Positions 1 to 12,604 of a stretch of 64,000 nt of DNA are shown here, piece after piece. The translations under genes and the position numbers were made by a program. The notes beneath the pieces are model-generated. The model was not told where the DNA came from. It worked only from the letters and a program-made list of their open reading frames with translations, and searched no databases. Within the stretch, counting starts at the first letter, position 1. Each line of letters starts with the position of its first letter. The stretch comes from Anthopleura xanthogrammica (taxonomy: Eukaryota > Cnidaria > Anthozoa > Actiniaria > Actiniidae): contig OZ025212.1 in assembly GCA_964019055.1 (NCBI GenBank), positions 461,157 to 525,156 of the forward strand. Direction: 5' to 3'.

Positions 1-3000
1 CTGTATTCGTTTATGTTTCTCTTGTACTTCTTCCAGGACCATCCATTGCTGTTCAATCGCTGATTTCTCAGTAGTTAGACTCCTTAGTCCTTTAAGTGCC
101 TCTTGTTCAGCCTTGTGTACTTCATCTTTTGCTTCAGTGATTTCTTTCTGTGCAATTTTACGCTGGTCTTCGTACTCGGCTTCCAGTTGCCTCAGTTGTG
201 CACGTAGTGCCTCAATACGGGACTTACTAACAGCTTTAGCATCAGCACCTTCAGGTATTTCGTCATCCTCGTCTTCCTCATCACTATGGCCTCTCCTTGG
301 AGACACTCGTCCAGATACACTGTCATGATCTGCATTCAACTTCATCTGCTTCTCAACCTGTTCAACTTCTTTTCTTTTAACATCAATTTCTTCTTGTAAC
401 GCCTTCACTTGTTGTCGTTGTAGCTCCACATGCCTTCGTTCTTCCCCCCACTTCTTCTCCAAATCCTCTTTCATCTTATTCATTTCGATCTCTTTCGCCA
501 GTACAGTTTTGCGGTGCTGTTCTTCTAAAGCAAGAAGACGTTGCATCTCAGTTTCCAGGCGCTTCCTTTCTTCATCCTGTTCTCTTTGTATTCGTTCTTT
601 TACTTCTTGTATTTCAACTTCAGCACGTTGTCTCGCTTGTTCCTGTTCAACTCGTAATTCTTCTAAGTATTTCTTCTGTTTTTCCAATTGAAGCTGGTTT
701 TCTTTCATTAGTCGTTGGCGTTCTTCCTCTTCAACCGTTCTCGTTTCCGCTGCTTTTTCGTGTTGTTCCTTCAGGAACTCGAGTTCTTGTCTAAATAAAA
801 AATATTTGGTCATAAGCAAAAAATATTCTGCTGTGTACTTTTGAGCCAACGTCGCTGTTACTCTACGGGTTTTTGCTAAAACTCCTATAATTAAATCTAA
901 ATCTGAATGAGGATTTTTTTGCTTACCTGGCTTCTTCCAGTTTTCGCGAAGCTTCTTGTTGTTGCGTTTCAAGCTCGAGTCTAAAAAATGAAACGTTAAA
1001 AAGATGATAAGTCTACTACAAGTACTGTTGCTGCTGTTATTGCTGTGCTGCTGCTACTGTTTCAGTTGTTGTTGCTGCTACTGCTGTTATTTGTTATTTT
1101 TATTACTTACTTTTTCTGTTCAATGCGATCTGTCTCTTCTTTATACTGTCGTTCAAGCTCCAGCCTGTACAACAAACGATAGATACCACATGAGAAGGAC
1201 AACAAGAAACACGTAGAGAACAAAGGGTGACCTGCAAACTTACCCTGCATTATAGAACAAGTAGGATGGTGTTCTTTCTGTATCACCGCCGATGTCAGCT
1301 AGATTCTCCATGGACTCGTACTACAAACAACAAGATTACCCTTAGATAATGATAATGGTGATGATAATGGTGATGATAATGGTGATGATAATGGTGATGA
1401 TAATGGTGAAGATAATGGTGATGATAATGGTGATGGTGGGGGTGATGATGACGATGATGGGTTCACGATCTTGGGGATGCTACTCCACATATTTATGAGG
1501 CACTTCTGGCCAGGAAAGGGTTTGCATACGATCCGCTATCTAAATAGAGCAAATCCCTAAGTTAAACTGACGCGGTACTGAGTGCTGTGACCGTGCCGTG
1601 TTACTTACTTGTCTTTGTTTTCTCAGTTTAGCAGCTTCTTGTGGATGGTTGAACCGAAACATGTTGGTCTTGCCCAGCAGAAGTACATCACCTTCAAAAA
1701 CATGCCAATGATAAGTAATAGAAGTAATAATTTGAATCTTTATATGAAAGACGAAGCTGGTGGTGACCATGATAATGGTAATAACGATGAGGATGATGCA
1801 GATGATGATGATGGTGATGATGCAGATGACGATGATGATGATGATGACTGATGATGATGACTGATGATTATGATGATTATGATGATGACTGATGATGATG
1901 ATGATGATCAGTGATGATGATGATGACTGATGATGATACGGTGATAATGGCGCAGATGATGACCACAATGACATGGTGATAATAATTCAGATGACGATGA
2001 TGATGATGATGATGGCAATGATTGTGATGGATCACCTATGATTATGGTGTATGACAAGATAATCACCATCTACATGTAACAGCCCAACTCACCTTGACTC
2101 AGTCGTTTTGCTTTAGCAAGTGCTTGACCGTTCAACTGACAGTTTCCTGACACTGGATGGATGATGACATTCCCGTCAATACTCTCAATAATACACGTCT
2201 CATCATCGATACCCGGTCCAGTCAACACTACAAAACACATCATGAATAAAACACAAAATGACTTATAGCAGAACAGTGGGGTGGGGTGGGGAGGGTTATG
2301 TATTAACAACTGTCCTCCAATATGGGGGAGAATGACCATGTGACCTGGTAATACAGAGCTCATTTGCATCACCGGAGAGAGAAGGTTTCGTCCAGGAAAT
2401 ATCTCCTTTATACAACTTAGAAGTTGTGACAGACGAAAAAATTTTTGAAAAATTAACTGCAAGATTATGTTTGGTACAAACCTATTTCTGGTGTAGTGTT
2501 TGCTCCTTCCTTGCCCATGTACGTCAAACCATCCTAAAGAACAACAAATCAGCAGGTTAAACCAAACTGAATGAATTAAGTACAGTACTGCAGTGCTTCT
2601 TTGTGTTTATGTATGTTTCTTATGTCTTGGGCTGCCTTTCATCAAATTCCCAACAGTCTGAGTTAGTAAATCTTTGGTGGACACAAGCAAAAACCTGGAT
2701 GGCTAGAAGTTGTGAAGGTCACAGAAAAATCAATGTTCTAACTATTAACTACAAACATTACCTTGAGATGGTAGAGTGTGATCCCTGTACTCAGAACATC
2801 ATCATCGATACAAACTAAATGTGGCAACTGTGATTCCATCTTTACTCCCATGCCCTCGTATCGAAACCCAAGAGCTCGTTCCTGAACAGATGAAATTAAA
2901 ATTCAGTTTTAAAAAGTTTTGTCAAATTTGTTTTGTGTAACTGAGAACTCATGTTACCTCAATAATCTTCTGTGTTTCTCGCCATTTTGTCGTCCAGTTC

Positions 3001-6000
3001 TTGGTGAGCTCTTCTACTTTAGCCTCATTTTGGTGCAGCCGTTCATTGATGATGTGTTTTTCTGCTTCTCCGATGGACAGATCAAGGCCATTCTGTTTTA
3101 ACAAAGAACACACACAAAAATAAGTAATTTAGTTAGCTAATAGCAATGGCAAATTATTTAGCAGCAGAGGTGGATCTAGGAGGGGTTCAGGTTAAATCTA
3201 CTCACATCAACTTTGTCTTTGAGGAGTAGCCTGAGTCTCTCTATTTCAGACCTCAGCTCTCTGATCAACCTAACATTTGGATCCTGTAATAATAATAATA
3301 ATAATCACAGTTAGATAAATAAATGAAAAATAAATAATAGGCTTAAGAGAGAAAACAAGGAAAAGAGAAAGCCCTAGAAGCACAGGAGAGAACCAACAAG
3401 CAACTCTTAGTGCAGGTTACTGAGGTTAACTCAAATAAACAATTGTTTTCAAGTTGAATAATCAGAAACAAATTCCTAGTACTTCAATGCTTTCTAAAAA
3501 TTACACATTACTGCTATTTTCATAAACATGCAAACTCTGTAGTTGCAAGTTTCCCGTTGGAATTTGGTTTTTCACTGCCGCCAGTTAAAAATGTAAAAGG
3601 TACCGACTGATTAGTTTTGATTGACGGAAGCCAAAAACCAAATTTCAGCGTGCAGCTACCGAGTTCGCATGTTTATGAAAATAGCAGTAAGGAACATATC
3701 AAGAGAATGCTTTTTATACATTGTAAGAAATGTACATGAATCTCCACTTACTTCATTGACAGTTGGTTTATTGATGATATTCTTGGCTCTGTTTGCGTAT
3801 CGGAGTGTGCTAAGTGTCTCAGAGTAATTCACATCTGCAGGAGAAAGGGCTGAAAAACAACAACAGATCAAGGTCAAGGAATAGTACAGTAGATGTTGAA
3901 TGTTGATATTTCATTTATTGTGAAATACTCTTTCAGGGCCTTGTTGGTAAACTCTTTACCTCCTCTCTCTATCAGTGCTTCAAAGGGCTGATCAAAGTCA
4001 GGGCATGGCTAACCCACAGATCAAATTGGAATTTAGGTTGGTAGGTTTTGTGGAGAGAGAAAAACTGGAGATCCCAAAGAAAAATCCTTGAATCAAGGGA
4101 GAACCCTACTCACATGTGATGCTGGATTTATACAGTGTTTTCTCCAGTGTTTTCTTGTACATGCAAGGTATTGAGTATATGTTATGTGAAATATGAAACT
4201 AACCTGCAATCATGATGGTCTTTGCATTGCCCCCCAAACTATCCTTCAATAACCAAGTCAAGACAGAGTTTCTGTATGGAATGAAGAATTTCTTTTTGGA
4301 ATCTCTTGGACTGTGATGATCACTGGCATCGGCTAAAGAAAAAAAATATAAGATAACAATATTGGAATAAATCAAAGACACAGATATATTGACAACCACT
4401 CTAATTAGTCAAACAGTAAACTAGCTTGCCCTCTGATTGGTTTAGAAGATGCTGCTACTTCCATGCATGACTGTCTACATACACCTTTACTCTTCTCCTA
4501 TACTCACCCAGAGATGATATGACAGTTCCCAAGGTAACCAATGACTTGTTGATGTTAGCTCCCTCCTTAAGCCTGCTTCCTGTAGCACCAGTAGAGTTGG
4601 CACGCTCACTAGAAACCATGAAAAATATATCTCACTGATTCAGCTCACAATGCTACTTATCTATACCATACACGAGTAAACTAGTGAATAAACTAGTTTG
4701 AGGAATTAAAAAGGGGAATGCATATGATATAAGCAAGTTAAACAAGAGTGATTACCACTGTGTTTATTGCTATGTGCCGATCAAAACAAAAGTCACAACA
4801 GGGTGTGAAAAGCCTGAAAGGCTTATTTAAGTGACGTTAGTAAGAGTTAACCCTAAATTTCAATGAAGGATTAATGTCTAAAATAGTGTTCAATATACTG
4901 TACATATTAGAGTGTTTTTTTCACACTTCAGACCTTACCTGCCTGCCAGATCCACCAGGTTGATTTTACTCAGTGTTTCACTTGGCATGTTTTCATGAAA
5001 CTTGGCCTGAAAAAAAAAGTAAAAATATAAATTAGATTGCCTAAAATATTTCAGGTCATCATGATTGTCATAGTTATCATTCCACTGCTGTCATGAAGAA
5101 GTATTGCCACAAAAAGTGGTTAAAATAGGTAACGATTGTGATGAAGAAAAGAAGAAATTAACTAGCTTACCTGGGTGAAATTAATAGTGAAGATAGCATG
5201 GGATCTGCTGCTGACGTCATTCATATTGGTGGACGCTACAGTCCTGTACAGCAAGGTTGAAACACATTCATCACTACTGCTACAATCAACATCATCTACC
5301 CAGCTCTATGTTCAACTATCATCACTATCATCACTATAACAAACACCATCATCACACTCATCTACCCATCACTACCCTTATCATCACCATCATTACCACT
5401 AAAATCACCATCATCCCTATAACAAACACCATCATCACACTCATCTACCCATCACTACCCTTATCATCACCATCATTACCACTAAAATCACCATCATCAC
5501 TATAACAAACACCATCATCACAATCATCTACCCTTATCATCACCATCATTACCACTAAAATCACCATCATCACTATAACAAACACCATCATCACAATCAT
5601 CTACCCTTATCATCACCATCATTACCACTAAAATCACCATCATCCCTATAACAAACACCATCATCACACTCATCTACCCATCACTACCCTTATCATCACC
5701 ATCATTACCACTAAAATCACCATCATCCCTATAACAAACACCATCATCACAATCATCTACACATCACTACCCTTATCATCAACATCATTACCACTAAAAT
5801 CACCATCATCCCTATAACAAACACCATCATCACAATCATCTACCCATCACTACCCTTATCATCACCATCATTACCACTAAAATCACCATCATCCCTATAA
5901 CAAACACCATCATCACACTCATCTACCCATCACTACCCTTATCATCACCATCATTACCACTAAAATCACCATCATCCCTATAACAAACACCATCATCACA

Positions 6001-9000
6001 CTCATCTACCCATCACTACCCTTATCATCACCATCATTACCACTAAAATCACCATCATCCCTATAACAAACACCATCATCACACTCATCTACCCATCACT
6101 ACCCTTATCATCACCATCATTACCACTAAAATCACCATCATCACTATAACAAACACCATCATCACAATCATCTACCCATCACTACCCTTATCATCACCAT
6201 CATTACCACTACAATCACCATCATCACTATAACAAACACCATCATCACACTCATCTACCCATCACTACCCTTATCATCACCATCATTACCACTAAAATCA
6301 CCATCATCACTATAACAAACACCATCATCACACTCATCTACCCATCACTACCCTTATCATCACCATCATTACCACTAAAATCACCATCATCACTATAACA
6401 AACACCATCATCACAATCATCTACCCTTATCATCAACATCATTACCACTACAATCACCATCATCACTATAACAAACACCATCATCACAATCATCTACACA
6501 TCACTACCTTTATCATCACCATCATTACCACTACAATCACCATCATCACTATAACAAACACCATCATCACAATCATCTACACATCACTACCCTTATCATC
6601 AACATCATTACCACTAAAATCATCATCATCTTCACTATCAGTGTTAAGCATCATCACAATCATCTACCCTTATCATCACCATCATTACCACTACAATCAT
6701 CATCATCTTCACTATCAATGTTAAGCATCATCTAAACATGTACCTGTTACTGTTCCCAGATGACATTAATCTCTCAATACCCTCATAGTCAGTCACATGA
6801 TGACTAGTAAGATCTAAAGAAAAACAAAACAAGTCAGACAAAAAAGGTACTGGGTTTCCTGTGGTAACAACACAGGGAGCCCATGCATGGGTTTATCATC
6901 TCACCTTGAACATATGGCCCTTCTTTGGGATGTTCTCTGACTTTCAGAGTGAAGTGATCTTTCCCTTTGGCAGGTTCAAGAAGATCTCGTACCTTCTCAT
7001 TATATATTTCCAGATAACTGGTGAAATAAAATAATATTATTATTATACTCTAGAGTGTTGACTGCAGCACAGGTTCTCCAGAAACTATATGCACAAATAA
7101 GCATTAATAATAAGTAATAGATTAATGGATTGTACCTGACTTCTGTTCTGAACTCAGTCTTTTTGTCAGCACATAAATTCATTCGTCCGTACAATCCCTG
7201 TAACCATAACCAAGAATATCCATCATTTAGGTTATCAAATCAATCACCTTTTTGTCTTGCTGTAATGTTTTCCCATCTCAGACCATGTGTCATTGTCTAG
7301 AGTATCATTTCTTTGTTTAATGGTTGTGCATGAGAAGACACATGAATATGGATACAACTCAAACAAAGAATCTTATTTTCAAGAGAATTACTTGTTGTCT
7401 GAAATGGGAAAACATTGCACCCAAGGAGAAGAAGTCTATCGCATGACCTTACCTCACAGATTCTAGGTATGAGTCCAGGGGCTTCCTACGATAAATGATA
7501 TCATTTTTTGTAGATTAAATTATACTGTTGGTTTAGTCCAATCTATAGTTCAATACATGAATTTCCATGTCGACCACATACCTGCATTCCCATCATACTG
7601 TATGATTTGCCTGAACCAGTCTGGCCGTAAGCAAAGATGCAGGCATTGTATCCTTCAAAAGCTGATTCAAGTACATCTGAGCCTAAATCATTAAATACCT
7701 GTGTTTAAAAAAAAAAATTGTTGGATGGATAAAAGATATCCTGTGATTTCTTCTTCTTCTTCTTCACCATCATTAACAGAAGCAAACAGTCTTCCACAAT
7801 TTTCAAGGTATATAATCAGAATCAATATTCTTAACTTCATTTTTAAGCAAAGAGAAAATGAAATTTAATAAACTAGCTATTTCAACTGTGGCAAACCTTG
7901 CTTAGCAGTACTCAAGATTCCAAAACCCTTGAAATTTCATTAAAACTAAGTAATACATATATATATACTACATATGAATAGGAGTATTTCATTTTCAAAT
8001 AATTCTTAATCAAATTCAAATATAGATAAAAGTATAAGAAATTTATTTCTATTAGAAAAACAAACAAGTTAAAAGAAAAAGAAAATTAAATTGTGTGTAT
8101 TGTTAAGAATTAAAATTGAAGATGACAAGAATGACAACTAAGAATAGATTGTTATTGTACAAGTACATTACAATCAGCCCTAAATTACAATAACAAGCAA
8201 GAACCATAATGCACAATCCAAATACTCAAAAAAATCTTATAATAATTGAATTCAAAAACTATAAAAAATAAAGTCTTTGTTAATCACAAAATTTAATATT
8301 GAAAAGCTATATTTTTTTCTATGAACGTACACTGCATGGTAGAATTGTTTGTATTTTAACAAATGAGCATAAACTCTCATATGCACCTGCGCATTTCTGT
8401 TCAGCACAATGCTAAATCAAAACCTCTTTCTAGACGTTTTAATGCTGAAGGTTTTGGCTTAAAAACCAAGTCAAAATACTATTATTTCTCTTTTAAATGA
8501 TTTTTCAATTATCTATGATGAAATATCAAATCACAAAGAGAAGATTGGGTGTATTTTGAAACCATTCTACCTATATATATGTTGTATATATGTTGTATAT
8601 ATGTCGTATATTGTATATCTATACTTTTAATCTATTGACTGACTGAGTAAACATCATAAATGATATCAGCAAAAAGGAATTCTCTTGAATATAAATGTAA
8701 CAATACAACTATTAGTCCTGGTTGATAGAAAAATATAAAACCTAAACCCTTTTTTGAGCAATATCATTCATCTGGTGTTTGGTATTAAAGATTTTTTCAT
8801 GAAAATTTTTTTTTTCAAGAAATAATTCTATTATGCATAAATGCTGAACAGATCTCCCAGCTAGCAAAACCTTAGAATAAAAAACCTACTAATAATTAAA
8901 ACATGAAAGATATTGGAAAATCTCAACTATTATTGCATAACCAATGAATATTCTCACAAAAGATGAAAGGTTGCTTGAATTAATGAACATTTCAGCAAGA

Positions 9001-10421
9001 ATAATGCTGCAAGAATGCCATCAGAATAGAAAAAAATAAGATTTACTATGCTTAGTGATGTAATGAATTTGTTGAACCAATTCCAAAAACACCATTTCAA
9101 TAATCAATATAATTGATACTGCAATACCAAAAACAGAGGTTTTTGAAAAGAGAATAAATATTTAAATAATAAAAAAATTGAGAGAACTAAACTGGGATGT
9201 ACGTAATGCTAATTTCAGCCAACATCCCCAAGATTTTGGACAATATAATTGAAAATTGAATTATGTTAAAGGCAGAAAAGATCTTCTTGATAATTCAACT
9301 ATCAAATATTCATGTCTGTGGAACTAGAATTTATTCAACCTAGGAATACTTGCTACCATGATTTATAAAGTCAAAACCAAACAAACTTGTTTGCAAAGAC
9401 TTAGGAAGGTTGTATATTGAAAAATATAAACTAGATTGATAGGGACAAGTATAATGCACATGAATGGTGAAGCACAGTTCAGTTTCATAATGAGGACATG
9501 ATTAGACAATGTTTCTGCATGATTGGCAAAAAACACTATGAGCTGTACTAAAACAGACAATCAAATTCTACGATTTTTATCAAACGAATATGACAGTTTC
9601 TTGTGATATTATTCTAGACGTCCAGTTGCAAGTGAAACACGATCTCAGCTCGTCGGTGAGGCCAGCTAACACAAAACCCTGAAGAACATGTACCCGGCAT
9701 GTTATTGTTTACGTTTTAAAGGAATATTTGATTGTCGAAAAAAGGAAAAACACGGAGTAGAAACATAGAGCGATGAAGCGAATCCCTAAAAATTGGAGTT
9801 TCATTTTATAATTAGGACCCTTGTTAATAAATCAAAAACGTTTTGGGTTTTCTTAAAGATTATTATTTGATTCATGTTGACTGGGAATAATCGAAGGACG
9901 TGTACTTTACTTTTCGATCGATGACGTTTTGGCTTGCTTCCTCTACGCGAGGGTGTAAAAAATCATCGAGCGACAAAGCGACAATTCCTGCCCAAAGCGA
10001 GCTTAATACTCATTTAGAAAGCTCAAAATATTCTTTTTTCTGAATATTTTACCTGTTCTTGTGAAGCAAAGTGTTTGTCTGAGCTGTCGGCTGACCAATA
10101 TGAATAATCAAATGTGAAATCCTTCTTGTCTTCGCCTGCAGATGATCCAGGTGCCTGGAGAGAAAACACAGGTCTTAACACGGCAATCATTTACTCATTC
10201 AACCATATTCTTTCTTCTTTTACTTACATGGAAATTGGTGATTACGGTTTTCTTATCTTCCATGTAGATGCAAGTCTTCGCATCCATGTCTCGTTCCCTG
10301 CGAACAAGTACCCATTATTCACTGCTTGATTTTCACGCTTTTTAATACCACAAATGGTTTAAAACTTCACCTACCTCTTATTGAGGGGCCTAACACGGAC
10401 TGCAACTTTAACAGAAGCCAT
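1..10421 (-). CDS. Kinesin-3 family motor, KIF16B/STARD9-like (3' end outside window)
   Basis: Plus-end-directed microtubule motor. Exons on the minus strand, in order: 10421-10375, 10297-10228, 10154-10053, 7698-7582, 7485-7453, 7197-7136, 7017-6905, 6813-6744, 5243-5171, 5006-4939, 4608-4508, 4332-4204, 3849-3752, 3283-3206, 3092-2958, 2881-2762, 2533-2482, 2227-2093, 1691-1609, 1320-1244, 1164-1111, 980-927, 790 to the edge. About 887 residues are present. The motor domain is residues 1-361, with P-loop GQTGSGKS, switch I NDVSSRSH and switch II DLAGSE. It is followed by the kinesin-3 neck, an FHA domain (about 430-560) and a charged coiled coil that runs off the window. The start ATG encodes [12 protein letters not shown], almost identical to the head-to-head gene at 12605. 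Known of the family: KIF16B and STARD9 share motor-FHA; KIF16B ends in PX and STARD9 in START. The C-terminus is missing, so the two cannot be told apart here. Confidence 0.9.
1340..1445. repeat. 12-bp tandem repeat (GGTGATGATAAT)n
   Basis: About nine copies of a GGTGATGATAAT unit, with one GAAGAT variant, inside an intron of the minus-strand kinesin, starting about 20 bp upstream of an exon acceptor (exon 1244-1320). Confidence 0.85.
1780..2022. repeat. GAT-trinucleotide-rich intronic microsatellite
   Basis: GATGATGAT runs interrupted by GACTGATGATGA blocks, in the intron between the two FHA exons of the minus-strand kinesin. Both strands give acidic or isoleucine/histidine-rich spurious frames. 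Confidence 0.8.
3509..3690. mobile_element. MITE-like palindromic element, family B copy 1
   Basis: Ends are inverted repeats: TACTGCTATTTTCATAAACA on the left and its complement GTTTATGAAAATAGCAGTA on the right, with imperfect pairing further in (GGAATTTGGTTTTTCACTGC against the AAAAACCAAATTTC region). A related copy lies at 45792-45986. It sits in a kinesin intron. Noncoding. Confidence 0.85.
5257..6735. repeat. Minisatellite, 83/73-bp unit, about 16-18 copies
   Basis: Long tandem array within one intron of the minus-strand kinesin (between exons 6813-6744 and 5243-5171). Each unit contains CTATAACAAACACCATCATC, then a run of CATC-rich sequence and CACTAAAATCACC. Most units are 83 bp; others are 73 bp, lacking a 10-bp block. 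Copies differ at only a few bases, which suggests recent homogenisation. The array degrades toward 6600-6735, with a TTCACTATCA variant. Confidence 0.95.
6849..6883. repeat. Fused terminal repeats of family I
   Basis: GGGTTTCCTGTGGTAAC followed directly by CACAGGGAGCCC: the two inverted ends of the element seen at 38169-38382, here almost back to back. In a kinesin intron, 20 bp from an exon. Confidence 0.6.
7246..7436. mobile_element. MITE-like element, family A copy 1
   Basis: Terminal inverted repeat ATGTTTTCCCATCTCAGACC on the left and TCTGAAATGGGAAAACAT on the right, with a weaker outer arm. Internal palindrome CTTTGTTTAA / CAAACAAAG. Three relatives lie at 36453, 40496 and 51412. In a kinesin intron. 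Confidence 0.85.
7699..10052. other. Large AT-rich intron of the minus-strand kinesin
   Basis: Intron of 2.35 kb separating the exon ending in residues ASQEQ from the exon starting VFNDLG. It is very AT-rich, with a TATATATGT-type repeat at about 8570-8625. No gene, exon or inverted-repeat element was recognised in it. Confidence 0.6.
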
Positions 10422-12604
10422 AATGTGGCTTTTTTTCAGAGTATTTTAAGGTTTTTTGCGAGTCATTCCTTCGCCTTCATCGAACCTTCCATTTGAGATT
10501 TTTACCTTTGGACCACCTACGCATGCGTAATGAACGTCAGGTGGATTGGACTAGACCCAGTCTCACGCAGTTATCGTCATCACTGCGCACATTTCCAGTG
10601 TTCATTTTCCCATTTGTTCAAAAAAGCTGCACTCATTTTTCCTCAAGAAAGAAAACTTTACTTAAATGAATTGTATTCAAAAGCAGGCAATTCTTAAGCT
10701 CTGTCGTAAATTCATGCTCTTTATTTTTCATAATTTCTTTTTTTTATCAAAAAGCGCGCAGTCTTTGGCGACTTCTTGGCGAGTGTAAAAAAAGCCGCTT
10801 ATCAGTACGTGTTAGAGTAATCTTGGAATGGCATAATGCCTTAGAGGTTGACCTAAAAATAGAGAGAAATTAGTCTGACCCGGGATCTGAATCATGCTAA
10901 ATCGAATAAGTCAGTAACGAAGCGCAGAAAGATCGATGGGTTAGTCAGAGTACTGGTGATCTTGAGCACTGGAACAGCCTCAGCTTTCATAAATGATTTC
11001 TTTTAAAAGTAGGATTGTTTTTTAAAGGGGAGGGGTAGTGGATAAATTTGGATTGCCATTACTCGTTGTTGGCAGGGGATTACGTGGGAATTTTTGAGTT
11101 TGAATGGGAAAGACGAATAACGTTGATAATAATGAATGTTTGAAACTGTGGCTTTGACGAGGTGTTGCGTAATTTGAAACTACAAAGCGGGGAGGCCCGG
11201 GTTTGGCCAATTTGACTTATATTTTATTACGGTTTTTTCTGATTTACGGGATAGGATATCATGATATATCATGATTACTATGAGCATCTTCCTTCTAAGA
11301 CGCTAAGACTCCTGGCCATGGGGCTCCTGTTTCTCCCTCCCCTTTGGCGTGCACAGCAGGCGACCCGTTCCCCTTATAATCACTATCAATGGCGTCGAAT
11401 ATTAATACTGAAGTATCAACAAGAGTATAGAAACAAGAGACCAGATCTGAATCACCAATCCATCCAGCAGACCAAACATTTCTTGTTATTTGAAGTAAAC
11501 TCTTTATGCTGCAAAAATTAAATAATTTACATAATTAATTCTTAGTGTCTTTGTTTGTGTTTCGTACTAGTTCAACCTGGAAGTGGTTAGGAGAAGTACG
11601 AAAGAGAAGAGGGAACGAACAACAAACGTTATCAAGCATTCGTGCATAAAACGTTACATAATCTTGACTTTACTCTCATAATCTTTACATTTACTCTCAT
11701 AATCTTGACTATTAAAACTGATGACAACTTCTTATCTCTACCCACTATTGTCTGGTATACACGCCCTTCAAATCCTAAGAATAGAGAAATAAGAAACCAA
11801 AAGTCACTACGCACCATGTCTAGCCCTGGTGAATCTTACTTTAAAAGGAAGTTAGTATCATGGAAAAGCTATAGTGTTGAGTTTTGGAGTCGTCTGAAAT
11901 TTTGCGTGATGTCAACTGAGTCACGGTGAGTGATGACACGCGGAGGTATGGTTCGCTCAACCACATAAACACCGGAAAACGCCATTATATAGTTGACCCT
12001 TTTCAAGAAGGGCTATTATTAGGCGTAATTCTGCTTAATCAAGATAGTCATGTCGTCATTCGTGGCTCGTCACGGAGGAGGGGAATCTTTCATATTCTGT
12101 TCTTTTTAAACTCCACAAACGAGGATAAGACGACGAAAATAATTCCAATACGAAAAACACATTGTCTACTAAATAGTTTTGATAATAATAAATAGTTAGA
12201 ATCGGTAAAAATTAAATAAAAGGAAATGGAAGATGGGAAAAGAAATGAGGATTGGGAATATTTTGACTCACCTGTGAATGGATCACGTGACAGTTAAGCC
12301 TCGTTCGTGAGCACTCTTTACCTTGTTGGAACTGTTCGATTTATTGACATCAGACTTGACTTTTTCCTCGAATTTCCATGCAAAATGGCTATTTAATGGA
12401 ATTCCTGGGGTTTGGTTGTCTCAGGATAGCAATAAGGAATATTAATATTATTGTTTCGCGTGATATGCCTGGTTTAGATGACCGTCATACTCAAGGAAAG
12501 TCCATCGAATGTTCGGAGCTCCTCAAAGTCAACTCTTCTTCAAATTAAAACTCTCTTCGATTCTTCGGCATTTTACTACTGTTTTTGACTAAATCTAAAC
12601 AAAT
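10422..12604. other. Intergenic region between the two head-to-head kinesin genes
   Basis: About 2.2 kb between the start codons of the two kinesins. It must hold both promoters and 5' UTRs. I see no conserved open frame, no clear TATA box and no repeat family shared with the rest of the window. Short open frames at 11022-11930 have neither domain content nor splice support. Confidence 0.6.

Noticed and set aside
1609..1851. Open frame rich in Asp (DDADDDD) on the plus strand
   Set aside because: It is the complement of a kinesin FHA exon followed by a GAT microsatellite; no independent evidence of coding.
5257..6735. Regular direct repeats resembling a CRISPR array
   Set aside because: No distinct spacers; the whole unit is tandemly repeated, inside a eukaryotic intron.
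11022..12195. Short open frames between the two kinesins
   Set aside because: 60-95 codons each, no conserved motif, no matching splice sites.
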